Positions 1-7,962 of a stretch of 64,000 nt of DNA are shown in pieces. Made by a program: the position numbers and the translations under genes. Each line of letters starts with the position of its first letter. Position 1 is the stretch's first letter. The notes below the pieces were generated by a model that saw only the letters and a list, made by a program, of their open reading frames with translations, did not search any database and was not told the DNA's origin. The DNA is taken from contig JBKCEW010000041.1 in the NCBI GenBank assembly GCA_046304235.1, positions 1 through 64,000 of the forward strand, given 5' to 3'. This stretch comes from CANHVK01 sp046304235. Its GTDB lineage: Bacteria; Bacteroidota; Bacteroidia; Flavobacteriales_D; Crocinitomicaceae.

Positions 1-2
1 CT

Positions 3-281
3 GATAAAATTGACTTAATTAGAAACAAAAAGACCTCTCAGAGGAGTGATGTTTACAATATTATAACGTCATCCTTATTTGATCCTTCAAAATATCAACA
101 CGCAACAAAGGAAATATTTCAAGAAATAAATCTTCGCTTATTTAGAAAAATTCATGAAGAAAATCAGCATGAACTTACTAAAGAACAAAATGAAAATTAC
201 AATCAAATTCTAACCATATTTGAAGAAAATAGTGAACTACTATACGAACTCATGACACCTTTAACAAGAGCAAGATTCTGA
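3..281 (+). CDS. C-terminal part of an unknown protein (partial at window edge)
   Basis: An open frame runs in from the left edge and stops at TGA 279-281, giving 92 residues of a charged, Glu/Asn/Gln-rich C-terminus with no motif I recognise. The helical, hydrophilic composition suggests a soluble protein. The start lies outside the window, so family assignment is not possible. It is followed 9 bases later by a good TAnnTTTG box that belongs to the next gene, so this gene probably ends its own transcription unit here. Confidence 0.6.
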   Translation, partial: DKIDLIRNKKTSQRSDVYNIITSSLFDPSKYQHATKEIFQEINLRLFRKIHEENQHELTKEQNENYNQILTIFEENSELLYELMTPLTRARF

Positions 282-290
282 TATGGTTGT

Positions 291-298
291 TATTTTTG
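291..298 (+). promoter_or_regulatory. Bacteroidota -7 box TATTTTTG, probable original ndh promoter
   Basis: TATTTTTG matches the TAnnTTTG consensus of Bacteroidota primary-sigma promoters and lies 44 bases before the ATG of the truncated ndh copy at 342. The intact ndh at 2013 has no equally good box directly upstream. Inference: this was the native ndh promoter before the ATPase segment came in between. Confidence 0.45.
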
Positions 299-326
299 AA
301 AGAAAACCTAGAATAATAACTTAACT

Positions 327-385
327 TTAATAAATCAAACTATGGAATTGTCTGTTCCTAAAAGTAGTTTGGAGAGAGTTGTTAT
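327..385 (+). repeat. 59-bp direct repeat, copy 1 (ndh leader and first codons)
   Basis: Identical over 59 bases to 1998-2056. It covers the ndh 5' leader, the ATG and the first 14 codons plus two bases. Identity breaks at 326/1997 on the left and 386/2057 on the right. The two copies bracket the segment 386-1997 that carries the first DUF4143 ATPase gene. Confidence 0.95.
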
Positions 386-413
386 GCAATTTTTTGACAC
401 AAAGCGATGCTAA
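342..413 (+). pseudogene. Truncated 5' stub of ndh
   Basis: The first 14 codons are identical to those of the intact ndh at 2013; then the frame runs into the inserted segment and stops at TAA 411-413, giving a 24-codon stub. It retains the likely promoter at 291-298. It is the left-hand remnant of the duplication that brackets the ATPase gene, not a functional gene. Confidence 0.8.
386..410 (+). repeat. ATPase-1 private motif, single copy at the gene's 3' end
   Basis: Contains TTTTTTGACACAAAGCGATGC, related to three further copies beyond the other end of the same gene (1798-1886). It starts exactly where the 59-bp duplication ends and runs into the ATPase stop codon (complement of 410-412). 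Confidence 0.75.
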
Positions 414-1762
414 TTATTCATTTTTTCATTCACTAACATCTCCAAATACGCGGGTAATTGCGATACTAAATAATAAGGGAGATTCATTAAGATATATTCT
501 TTTTTAGTTGGAGTAATTGCTTTTTCAACACTAAAATTTCCTGCGTATAACCTAACAGCAAAAGGATGATTAGAACGATCAATAAACTGATGAAGCGATC
601 TCAAAGTACCTGTCGGACCACTTTTAATTTCAATTGGAATTACGTATTTTCCATATTGATAGATTAAATCAACTTCAGAATTGCTGTCTTTTTCTTCCCT
701 AACCCAAAAATTAGGCTTGTAAGTTTGATCATCGTGAAGTGCTATTATTTCTTGATAAACAATATGTTGAATTATTAATCCTTTGTGAAAATTACTAAAA
801 TCATTTACCAAGAGCATTTCTCCTTGTAGAGATAAGATTTGATTCAAAAGTCCGGTATCTAAAAACTGTAGTCGAGGTCGCTTTTTTAAATCTGCTTGAA
901 TGGGTGGTTGTAAGCTCGTTGATGGATAGATTAATTGTATGATTTTTGCTAAATCAATCGTTCTTAAAGCTTCACCAACTTCTCGAGAGCGATAGTTTGA
1001 ATTTCCAAAGCCTTCAAATTTGATTCTATCTGACTCAAATGGGGCAGAATCGATAACATGGTATATTACTTTTCTATCCAATTCTTTCGAAGTATATTTC
1101 ACAACATCGTCTTTATATGCTTGCCAAAGATTTTTGTAGGTTTTTTTTAATTGAGAGATGTTTTTGGTTTCCGCATAATTCTTAACAATTTCTGGCATTC
1201 CTCCAATCAATAAATATTCATGAAACAAGTTTAGTAGCGTGGAATGCGCAAACGCAGGTATTGGCTTGGTATTTACTATTTCCAATGCAGCTAAATTATC
1301 TGTTGCACCTAAAAATTCTATAAAATTTAAGGGATGTAAATAAAGATAATCTACTCTGCCTACTGGAAAATTAGGTACTTTTTTTAATGCAAACTCCAAC
1401 AAAGATCCTGCAGCTATCACGTAGATATCTGGTCTTTCTTCATAAAAATAACGAAGAAGTTGAATTGCTTTTGGAGACTCTTGAATTTCATCAATAAAAA
1501 ATAAAGTCGTTTTTTTATTCTCAATTTTACGTTTTAATAGAAATGCACTATTAATAATTGTATGTACATCATCTACCACAAATAAATTTAGATCGCTTTC
1601 TTTTTCTAAGTTTAATTCGATATAATTATCAAATTCCTTTGCAAATTCTCGGACAATAGTTGTTTTACCAACCTGCCTAGCACCACGTAAAAGTAAAGGT
1701 TTGCGAAACTTATCGTTTTTCCACGCAATAAGTTTACTATATGAATTACGCTTGATTGACAT
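410..1762 (-). CDS. AAA+ ATPase with C-terminal DUF4143 domain (copy 1)
   Basis: A 450-residue protein of the COG1373-type ATPase family. The N-terminal AAA domain shows Walker A GARQVGKTT near residues 27-35 and Walker B TLFFIDEIQ near 86-94. The C-terminal DUF4143 region ends in a restriction-nuclease-like E-V-D ... I-P-I-E-I-K-S-G pattern around residues 362-381. The cellular role of this family is not established; members are multi-copy and patchily distributed in Bacteroidota. It lies between two copies of the ndh start and is transcribed towards the left, away from ndh. Three copies of a 20-base motif lie just upstream of its start and one just after its stop. Two divergent relatives are found at 3366-4676 and 32069-33268. 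Confidence 0.9.
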   Translation of the reverse strand: MSIKRNSYSKLIAWKNDKFRKPLLLRGARQVGKTTIVREFAKEFDNYIELNLEKESDLNLFVVDDVHTIINSAFLLKRKIENKKTTLFFIDEIQESPKAIQLLRYFYEERPDIYVIAAGSLLEFALKKVPNFPVGRVDYLYLHPLNFIEFLGATDNLAALEIVNTKPIPAFAHSTLLNLFHEYLLIGGMPEIVKNYAETKNISQLKKTYKNLWQAYKDDVVKYTSKELDRKVIYHVIDSAPFESDRIKFEGFGNSNYRSREVGEALRTIDLAKIIQLIYPSTSLQPPIQADLKKRPRLQFLDTGLLNQILSLQGEMLLVNDFSNFHKGLIIQHIVYQEIIALHDDQTYKPNFWVREEKDSNSEVDLIYQYGKYVIPIEIKSGPTGTLRSLHQFIDRSNHPFAVRLYAGNFSVEKAITPTKKEYILMNLPYYLVSQLPAYLEMLVNEKMNN

Positions 1763-1797
1763 AGAGAATGAAATTAAAATTAGTAATCAAATATACT

Positions 1798-1886
1798 ATT
1801 TTTGACACAAAGCGAACCCAATTTTTGTCTTTTTTTGTCACAAAGAGGATGCAATTTTAGTATTTTTTTGTCACAAAGAGGATGCA
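1798..1886 (+). repeat. Three copies of the ATPase-1 private motif upstream of the gene
   Basis: Copies of TTTTTTGWCACAAAGMGRAT start near 1798, 1831 and 1863, all in the same direction as the copy at 391. They lie 36-125 bases upstream of the ATPase start codon (read on the minus strand), where its promoter or operator should be. The last two copies are identical over more than 20 bases (TTTTTTGTCACAAAGAGGAT and the following GCAA). Confidence 0.8.
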
Positions 1887-1997
1887 AATATACTCTAGTT
1901 ACTTTAAAGTTTCCCCTAAAAATGGGTTGAAATATATTGTTTTTCCCTCCTGTTTTTTATTAAGTAAACTATATAATCACTATCTTCATACCTCACA

Positions 1998-2056
1998 TTA
2001 ATAAATCAAACTATGGAATTGTCTGTTCCTAAAAGTAGTTTGGAGAGAGTTGTTAT
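1998..2056 (+). repeat. 59-bp direct repeat, copy 2 (start of intact ndh)
   Basis: Perfect partner of 327-385. Here the sequence continues into the full-length ndh frame. The 111 bases between the last ATPase motif copy (ends 1886) and this repeat hold no good TAnnTTTG box. Confidence 0.95.
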
Positions 2057-3299
2057 TCTAGGCGGTGGATTTGCAGGTATTAAGTTGGCAAAGAACCTTT
2101 CTTCCAAAAAATTTCAAGTCGTTCTAATCGACAAAAATAATTACCATCAATTTCAGCCTTTATTTTATCAAGTTGCCACTGCAGGACTCGAGCCAAGTGC
2201 GATTTCGTTTCCTTTCAGAAAGTTATTTCAGAAAAATAAAAACGTACATTTCCGTATGACGGAAGTCGAAGGAATTGATACTGCTAATCAAGAAGTTCAT
2301 ACAGATATTGGTTCTATATCCTACGACAAATTAATTATCTCTATCGGTGCAACGACGAATTTTTATGGTAATGCTGAAATTGAAGCGAACGTATTACCAC
2401 TGAAATCAACCTCAGAAGCGCTTGTAATTCGAAATACCTTGTTTCAAACTCTCGAAGACGCGCTACTTGAAACCAATCGTGAAAAAAGAAAAGCATTACT
2501 CACGATTGTAATTGTGGGAGGCGGACCAACAGGTGTCGAAGTGTCAGGTTCTTTAGCTGATATGCGAAATTTGATCTTTCCAAAAGACTATCCTGAATTG
2601 GACTTCAAAGAAATGGAAATCTACCTGATTGATGGCGGAGACCGATTGTTAGCCGGAATGAAAGAACACGCTTCTGAAAAATCGAAAGAATACCTTGAAC
2701 AGTTAGGCATAAAATTGATTCAAAATTGTCATGTAACGAGTTACAATGGAGAGAAATTAATACTAAACAATGGTACCACTATTCACGCTAAAACCGTCAT
2801 TTGGGGAGCAGGAGTGAAAGCAAATTCCTTAAAAGGAATACCGACTGAATGTATATTACCCAACGGACGATTAGCTGTAAACGCTTTCAATCAACTTGAA
2901 AACGAATCTACTATCTTTGCATTGGGGGATGTGGCTCAAATACAAGGAGATGAAGCATATCCTAAAGGACATCCGCAAGTAGCACAAGTAGCGATTCAAC
3001 AAGCAAGTTTATTGGCTAAAAATCTAAATAAAAAAGATCCCTCCCAATGGAAGAAATTCAACTATAACGACCTAGGTTCGATGGCAACCATTGGAAGAAA
3101 CTTAGCGGTAGTTGAATTTCCATCGATGAAATTCGCTGGATTTTTTGCGTGGTGCGTGTGGATGTTTGTTCATTTAATTTCCCTCATCGGAACGAAAAAC
3201 AAAATACAAACCTTCTTAAATTGGGTGTGGAATTACTTTACCTATGACCAATCGTTACGATTGATTTTAACTCCAAAACGAAGGGGAAAAAAGGAATGA
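2013..3299 (+). CDS. ndh: Type II NADH dehydrogenase (NDH-2)
   Basis: A single-subunit, non-proton-pumping NADH:quinone oxidoreductase of 428 residues, peripheral on the inner face of the cytoplasmic membrane. The FAD-binding GGGFAG loop is at residues 17-22 and the NADH-binding GGGPTG loop near residue 169. A conserved F-A-L-G-D-V segment near 303 binds FAD. The C-terminus (about 378-415) carries hydrophobic and aromatic stretches typical of the membrane-anchoring tail. Length is normal for the family. The first 14 codons are duplicated at 342 as the result of the upstream rearrangement, so the start ATG at 2013 is fixed by identity with the stub. Expression may depend on a new promoter because the best box (291-298) is now 1.7 kb away. 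Confidence 0.93.
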   Translation: MELSVPKSSLERVVILGGGFAGIKLAKNLSSKKFQVVLIDKNNYHQFQPLFYQVATAGLEPSAISFPFRKLFQKNKNVHFRMTEVEGIDTANQEVHTDIGSISYDKLIISIGATTNFYGNAEIEANVLPLKSTSEALVIRNTLFQTLEDALLETNREKRKALLTIVIVGGGPTGVEVSGSLADMRNLIFPKDYPELDFKEMEIYLIDGGDRLLAGMKEHASEKSKEYLEQLGIKLIQNCHVTSYNGEKLILNNGTTIHAKTVIWGAGVKANSLKGIPTECILPNGRLAVNAFNQLENESTIFALGDVAQIQGDEAYPKGHPQVAQVAIQQASLLAKNLNKKDPSQWKKFNYNDLGSMATIGRNLAVVEFPSMKFAGFFAWCVWMFVHLISLIGTKNKIQTFLNWVWNYFTYDQSLRLILTPKRRGKKE

Positions 3300-3365
3300 T
3301 GAAATTTCAAACATATTACTCACGAGTACGAAAAAGGTTCAATGAAAATTAAAAAAAAATAAATT

Positions 3366-4676
3366 TTATAATTTTTCTAACAAGTGAAATGTCTTATCCA
3401 CGAGGAAAAGTGGGATGTTTAATAATCCATCGTCGAAATTTAAATTTTTCAGAGAAAAACGTAAACTGATGCGTGGCTCGTAATTTTTACGGTAAATTGA
3501 TAAACTTTTACTTTTAACATTTTCACCAGACTTTACCTCAATCGGAATGATTTCATTTTTATAGGGTAACATAAAATCTACTTCAGCAGTGTTTTCTGAA
3601 GTCCAATAACGAGGGATTTCTTCTGTTTGCGATAATAAACTCTGTAATACATAATTTTCTATGAGCGAACCTTTAAACTCTGAATAAAGTGAATGTCCAT
3701 TTAACACTATACTTGGATCAAGATTGGCAAAACGTCTTAATAAACCAACGTCGAGTAAATAAATTTTAAAAGCATTCAAATCATCATAGGCGGACACAGG
3801 AAAAGCGGGTTTATTACTTCTGTAAATTTTATACACTAATCCAGCATTGACTAACCAATTTAAAGCATCTTCATATTCTCGTGCTCTTGCCCCACTTTTC
3901 ACCGTTTGATATAAAAATTTCTTGTTTTCTTTGGCTAATTGTGAGGGGATTGAATTCCAAATATGTAAGATTTTAACGACATCTTTATTGGATGAATATT
4001 TAGAAAAATCCAATGAATAAGCACGCAATATATTTTGCAAAACCGTCTGAACCTGTTCTGTATTTTTGGTCGTTGTATAGGTTAAAATCGCTTCCGGCAT
4101 CCCCCCCGTTAGTATGTATATCTTGAATTTTTCTTCTAATTGATTAAAAAATAGACTGGGTATTGGTTCTATACGTTCTATCTTTTGATAATAGGTAAAT
4201 AATTTCAAGTCTGTGGCTTGTAAAAATTCCTCAAAGGTGAGCGGATACATCGTACAAAAATCAACTTTCCCTACTGGAAATGAATTCCCACGACTTAAGG
4301 CAACACCTAACAACGAACCAGCACAGCATACATAATATTCCGGATGATTTTCATAGAAATACTTCAATGTGTTTAAAGCCTCATTGCATTCTTGAATTTC
4401 ATCAAAAAATAATAAGGTGTTTTCAGGTTCAATTTTTACCCCAAAAGCTAATTCTATGTTTGTAATGATACGCGAAACCTCTTTGGTATTTTTGAAGAAA
4501 TCTTTGTATTCAGGATTTTCATCAAAATTGAGATATATACATTGAGAAAAATCAGACTTCCCAAATGCTTTAATTGCATAGGTTTTACCAACCTGACGAG
4601 CACCTTGTACCAAAAGCGGTTTTCTATTTGGTTTATTTTTCCAGTTAACTAATTCTTTATGAATGATTCTATCCAT
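3366..4676 (-). CDS. AAA+ ATPase with C-terminal DUF4143 domain (copy 2)
   Basis: A 436-residue relative of the ATPase at 410-1762 with the same order of domains: Walker A GARQVGKTY near residues 25-33, Walker B TLLFFDEIQ near 87-95, and a DUF4143 tail with E-V-D-F ... I-P-I-E-V-K-S-G near residue 367. It is convergent with ndh, 66 bases apart. A 24-base motif occurs twice upstream of its start, unrelated in sequence to the motif of copy 1. The two proteins share the ATPase core but differ enough that this is not a recent local duplication. Function unknown; antitoxin-like, defence-related or DNA-remodelling roles are all possible. Confidence 0.9.
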   Translation of the reverse strand: MDRIIHKELVNWKNKPNRKPLLVQGARQVGKTYAIKAFGKSDFSQCIYLNFDENPEYKDFFKNTKEVSRIITNIELAFGVKIEPENTLLFFDEIQECNEALNTLKYFYENHPEYYVCCAGSLLGVALSRGNSFPVGKVDFCTMYPLTFEEFLQATDLKLFTYYQKIERIEPIPSLFFNQLEEKFKIYILTGGMPEAILTYTTTKNTEQVQTVLQNILRAYSLDFSKYSSNKDVVKILHIWNSIPSQLAKENKKFLYQTVKSGARAREYEDALNWLVNAGLVYKIYRSNKPAFPVSAYDDLNAFKIYLLDVGLLRRFANLDPSIVLNGHSLYSEFKGSLIENYVLQSLLSQTEEIPRYWTSENTAEVDFMLPYKNEIIPIEVKSGENVKSKSLSIYRKNYEPRISLRFSLKNLNFDDGLLNIPLFLVDKTFHLLEKL

Positions 4677-4722
4677 AGATTACGTTCTAAATTCAACGTA
4701 AAAATAAAGAATAACAAAACAC

Positions 4723-4778
4723 ATTCCTATGAATTACGTGATTTTTTACACATTATTCCTATGAATTATGTGATTTTT
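4723..4778 (+). repeat. ATPase-2 private motif, two tandem copies
   Basis: A 24-base unit beginning ATTCCTATGAATTAYGTGAT and ending in a T-run occurs at 4723-4746 and 4755-4778 with one difference and a period of 32 bases. It lies 47-102 bases upstream of the start of the ATPase gene 3366-4676 (minus strand), the same relative place as the repeats of the first ATPase. Confidence 0.85.
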
Positions 4779-4850
4779 GAATTTAAAAAGGGGATTTTTT
4801 GTTGTTGGTAGTTAACAATTTTAATCCATTTCTGTTGACGACAAGTAATC

Positions 4851-4890
4851 AAAAAAACGGCTACCTCATCAAGGGATAGCCGTTTTCATT
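4851..4890 (-). terminator. Rho-independent terminator of the 4910-5749 gene
   Basis: AAAACGGCTA (4854-4863) pairs with TAGCCGTTTT (4877-4886), with an extra CCT/AGG inside the loop; on the minus strand the stem is followed by a run of T. It is 20 bases after the stop of the lipoprotein gene. Confidence 0.85.
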
Positions 4891-4909
4891 TTAACGATTT
4901 TGTGCGAAA

Positions 4910-5749
4910 TTACTTCGCTAATTTACCTTTTAATGTAATGTCTTTAGTCCAAGTGCCTACAGTCACTGTTCCTTTGTCATCACAGGTTCCATCACCATAA
5001 TCCACTACTGCATCTTTTTTACCAGAACGTTTGATTTTTAATTTACCAGAAGAAATGTATTGACATCCGTAAGAGAATAACAAAGGCGTTTCTGTTTCGA
5101 ATGAATAATCATTTCCAGCAGAATTTTTACCTGAAGAAGTCCCTGTTACTTCAAATGAATCATCCGTTGGATCTAGTGGGGTAGAAGTACCAGCAACCAT
5201 TTTTCTCACGCGATCCGATGACCAGGTAATTGTTTTTCCGTCAGGACGAGTTACCACCCCATTTTCAACATGGATTCTCCATGAATAAGGTGCTTCAATT
5301 TTCACTGATTTTTTTCCTGAAATTCCATAATCATTCACAAAATATTGGTTTGCTGTGTAAATAACTTCAGAACCAATGATTGTATTTGCCGGTTTGTACT
5401 CAACTTCGATTTTACCACGACGTAGTTTACCGTCCTTACATGGACAATTCGTTGATCCGAAATCTAATTCTACCTTTCCTTTTTTAGAAATTGAATCAAA
5501 ATCGATGACTTTAACTGTGATACAAGAATCTTTCAATCCTTTTTCAAAGGATTTTAATTTAGAGGTTTCTTGGGTACCAGCAGCATCTCCAGCAACTTTC
5601 ATGTCATAAAATGCATTTTCAGCAGCGTTATCATCATTCGTAATTGTTGAAGTATCATCCGTAACTGTCTGTCTGTTACAAGCAAATAAAGCAGTACATA
5701 ATCCAGCCATAAATAAAGACTTTACCATAAATGAAGGGTTCTTTTTCAT
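4910..5749 (-). CDS. Lipoprotein of unknown function
   Basis: A 279-residue secreted protein with a signal peptide ending in the lipobox L-F-A-C (Cys 24), so it should be lipid-anchored in the envelope. The mature part is acidic at first (T-D-D-T-S... linker) and then rich in beta-type sequence with C-P-C near residue 102 and single cysteines later. No family was recognised. It is the last gene before a strong terminator and follows, 77 bases downstream of, the predicted outer-membrane protein 5827-6765. Confidence 0.75.
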   Translation of the reverse strand: MKKNPSFMVKSLFMAGLCTALFACNRQTVTDDTSTITNDDNAAENAFYDMKVAGDAAGTQETSKLKSFEKGLKDSCITVKVIDFDSISKKGKVELDFGSTNCPCKDGKLRRGKIEVEYKPANTIIGSEVIYTANQYFVNDYGISGKKSVKIEAPYSWRIHVENGVVTRPDGKTITWSSDRVRKMVAGTSTPLDPTDDSFEVTGTSSGKNSAGNDYSFETETPLLFSYGCQYISSGKLKIKRSGKKDAVVDYGDGTCDDKGTVTVGTWTKDITLKGKLAK

Positions 5750-5826
5750 ATTTTAACTTTTGAGATTTAGTGATTAGACTATACCAAAGATAAAAGGTTT
5801 AATCTAAAAACATTTTTTTTGAAAAA

Positions 5827-6765
5827 TTATTTTTTCTCCCATTTCCACGTATAGAAAAGTCCTCCATACATGACAAAAAACGGCTGTTGAACATAGGTAT
5901 CCGAAGCCATTTTTTGAGGAATCGTATAATACGGCGAAAGATTCAAGGTGATTCGCTTGTAAACATAACGCAAATCTAAATTGAATGAATATGCCATAAA
6001 AGGAGAAGTTGTATTATCTGAAGAAGTAATCGTTTTTTGTTTTTTCCCTTTTACCAATTTTCTTATCGTACTGCTTTGTTGTACCGAATTTTGAGTTCCA
6101 AAATACACATCAATTTCAGGACAAACGATTAATTTATCGACTTCATTAAAAAGATCGTAAAAGTAAAATTGACGCGAATTCATGAAAGTAACCGTGAAAT
6201 CTTTAGCACTAAGATTCCCTGACTCTTTAGACTCTATAATGTGTTTCTTACCCAAAGGACCTTTAATGGTATCGTAGTATGTATAGTTATACGCTTTTGA
6301 TCCACTCGTATAATCTAAACTCAAAGCAGAGTACACATAATCCCAATCATAGCCAACAAACAAGTTGATATCATTATTGACAATGGAATTGAATCGATCA
6401 ACAGCTTTGCTGTAAAAGGAGCGTGTATAAGATAAAGTCGCATTCCATTGATCGTTAAAATAATGATTATAACCAGCACGTAAATCCAGCTGATCAAATA
6501 ATTTATCCGTTGTATTCGAATGCACTAAGTTCAATTGATAAAAGAAATCTTTCGAGGTGGTATACTTAATGGTAGGCGTTAAAATTGGAATAGAAAGAGA
6601 ATCTTTTTTTCCCAAAAACGTATTTGCACTCGAATAATTAAGCGCAAGCCGTAACCTACGATACACAGGATCAATACTATCAGAAACGACAGTATCCTTC
6701 ACAGTTTGTGAAAGATATCCTTGACAAATTAAAATAAAAAAAATAAATAACTTATTTATCTTCAA
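5827..6765 (-). CDS. Secreted protein, probable outer-membrane beta-barrel
   Basis: A 312-residue protein with a signal peptide (about residues 1-19, cleaved after L-S-Q) and a mature part made of alternating polar/aromatic stretches typical of beta-barrel strands, ending in W-K-W-E-K-K. Tyr, Phe and Asn are abundant. I do not recognise a named family. It starts 12 bases after the TPR gene and is likely co-transcribed with 6778-7482 and 7487-7825. Confidence 0.7.
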   Translation of the reverse strand: MKINKLFIFFILICQGYLSQTVKDTVVSDSIDPVYRRLRLALNYSSANTFLGKKDSLSIPILTPTIKYTTSKDFFYQLNLVHSNTTDKLFDQLDLRAGYNHYFNDQWNATLSYTRSFYSKAVDRFNSIVNNDINLFVGYDWDYVYSALSLDYTSGSKAYNYTYYDTIKGPLGKKHIIESKESGNLSAKDFTVTFMNSRQFYFYDLFNEVDKLIVCPEIDVYFGTQNSVQQSSTIRKLVKGKKQKTITSSDNTTSPFMAYSFNLDLRYVYKRITLNLSPYYTIPQKMASDTYVQQPFFVMYGGLFYTWKWEKK

Positions 6766-6777
6766 TAGTATACTAAT

Positions 6778-7482
6778 TTAATGACAAAACTCCTTTATAT
6801 AACCAGCAGCTTCGGTGTCACCTAATTCTGCTGCATTTTGAAAATCAGAACATGCATCTTCTGGAAAACCTAAATTATATTCAACAATAGCTCTATTAAA
6901 ATAATAACCAGCAATATTTGGGTTCAATTCGATTGCCATATCAAATGCTCTAATGGCATCTTCTAACTTTTCTAGCTTAAAATAGGTATTCCCTAAATCA
7001 AAAAATACCGCTTCGTTTGTTGGTTTTAACTTTGCAGCAGTCAGGAAATCTTTTTCAGCTTTTTCGTATTTCTCTAATTTGAAATATACATTTCCTCTGT
7101 CGTAAAATGCTATTCCTTTTAAACTATCTAATGAAACATAAGTATCAAAATCCTCCAACGCTTTTTTATAATCTTTCAAGAAATAATAAATATTTGCACG
7201 ATTATAAATTGCTTCTTTATATTTTTTGTCATTTAAAATCGCATTAGAAAATGCCATCAATGCATTATCATATTGCTGAAGATCCATGTAGGAATTTCCT
7301 AAATAAAAATAAAGGTCAGCAGATGGACCTTTTGTCTTTTCAAGCTGTAATAACGTTTCTATTGCTTTTTCAGATTGCTTTTCTTTTGCAAATTTCAAAG
7401 CAGATTCGAAATCTGAATTTGTTTGTTGAGCGAAGGTTGAAATGTTAACTAAACACAACAATATTATTATCCATTTTTTCAT
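6778..7482 (-). CDS. Secreted tetratricopeptide-repeat protein
   Basis: A protein of 234 residues from the ATG whose complement is 7480-7482; I prefer this start to one 48 bases further upstream because it begins the signal peptide M-K-K-W-I-I-I-L-L and leaves the upstream gene free of overlap. After the signal peptide come about five TPR units with the usual A-x-x-x-Y-N/D-R-G-x-x and Y-x-x-A pattern. TPR arrays bind other proteins; the partner is unknown. Only 4 bases separate it from the stop of 7487-7825, so both are in one operon. Confidence 0.85.
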   Translation of the reverse strand: MKKWIIILLCLVNISTFAQQTNSDFESALKFAKEKQSEKAIETLLQLEKTKGPSADLYFYLGNSYMDLQQYDNALMAFSNAILNDKKYKEAIYNRANIYYFLKDYKKALEDFDTYVSLDSLKGIAFYDRGNVYFKLEKYEKAEKDFLTAAKLKPTNEAVFFDLGNTYFKLEKLEDAIRAFDMAIELNPNIAGYYFNRAIVEYNLGFPEDACSDFQNAAELGDTEAAGYIKEFCH

Positions 7483-7486
7483 ATCC

Positions 7487-7825
7487 CTACCCATTTCTGC
7501 GTTCTCTAATAATTTCTCTACGTTTTTCACGACGCTCTCTTACCTTATCTTTGTTGATTTCACGTGTTTTTTCATTATCATGCCTATTACCATTATCAAA
7601 ATGAGGTCTTTCGTGTTTTCTTTCCAATTTACGTGAAATTCGTTCTTGAATTTGTTCTTTTCTCAATTCAATGCGTTGCTCTTTTTTATCGTTATCAATG
7701 CGAGTAATTACCTCATCTTTTGCATTGGAACGCAATTCTAGTTTGAGTGTAGGTCTTCCTTCATTGTTTTGACTAAAAGAAAAACTTCCAATTGAAATAC
7801 AAATTATTAGTAATGCTTTTTTCAT
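7487..7825 (-). CDS. Small secreted charged protein
   Basis: 112 residues: a signal peptide to about residue 18 (S-F-S-F-S-Q) and then a highly charged Arg/Glu/Lys-rich helix, with 10 Arg among the last 25 residues. No enzyme motif. It heads a small operon with the TPR protein and the predicted barrel. It may bind acidic surfaces or polymers, but this is only inferred from charge. Confidence 0.65.
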   Translation of the reverse strand: MKKALLIICISIGSFSFSQNNEGRPTLKLELRSNAKDEVITRIDNDKKEQRIELRKEQIQERISRKLERKHERPHFDNGNRHDNEKTREINKDKVRERREKRREIIRERRNG

Positions 7826-7949
7826 AGAATAAATATTATTTCAAAATTAAACTAAATCTTTTTATTGCTGATGGTTTGATGGTTTGACTAATTAAAATCC
7901 CGAAAGTTTAATTATACCTTAAAAAATTTCTATAAGCTAAATCTTTACC

Positions 7950-7957
7950 TAACTTTG
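7950..7957 (+). promoter_or_regulatory. Bacteroidota -7 box TAACTTTG for the DUF4286-rsmA operon
   Basis: Perfect TAnnTTTG only 5 bases before the ATG at 7963. Transcription would start at or within a few bases of the start codon, so the mRNA may be leaderless. Confidence 0.5.
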
Positions 7958-7962
7958 TAATT

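Larger units (their letters stand above)
386..1997. mobile_element. Inserted segment carrying a DUF4143 ATPase, bracketed by a 59-bp duplication
   Basis: The 1612-base segment lies between two perfect 59-bp copies of the ndh start and contains one ATPase gene on the minus strand and four copies of a private 20-base motif. No transposase, no terminal inverted repeats and no integrase were found. Seen: the duplication and the repeats. Inferred: the segment was inserted into codon 15 of ndh and the 59 bases are a long target duplication. A local rearrangement by homologous recombination would be an alternative explanation. Confidence 0.45.

Noticed and set aside
386..1997. Classical insertion sequence
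   Set aside because: No transposase-like protein and no terminal inverted repeats; only the ATPase gene is present.
4280..4465. Plus-strand frame inside the ATPase-2 gene
   Set aside because: Antisense shadow of a conserved gene; no homology or start context.
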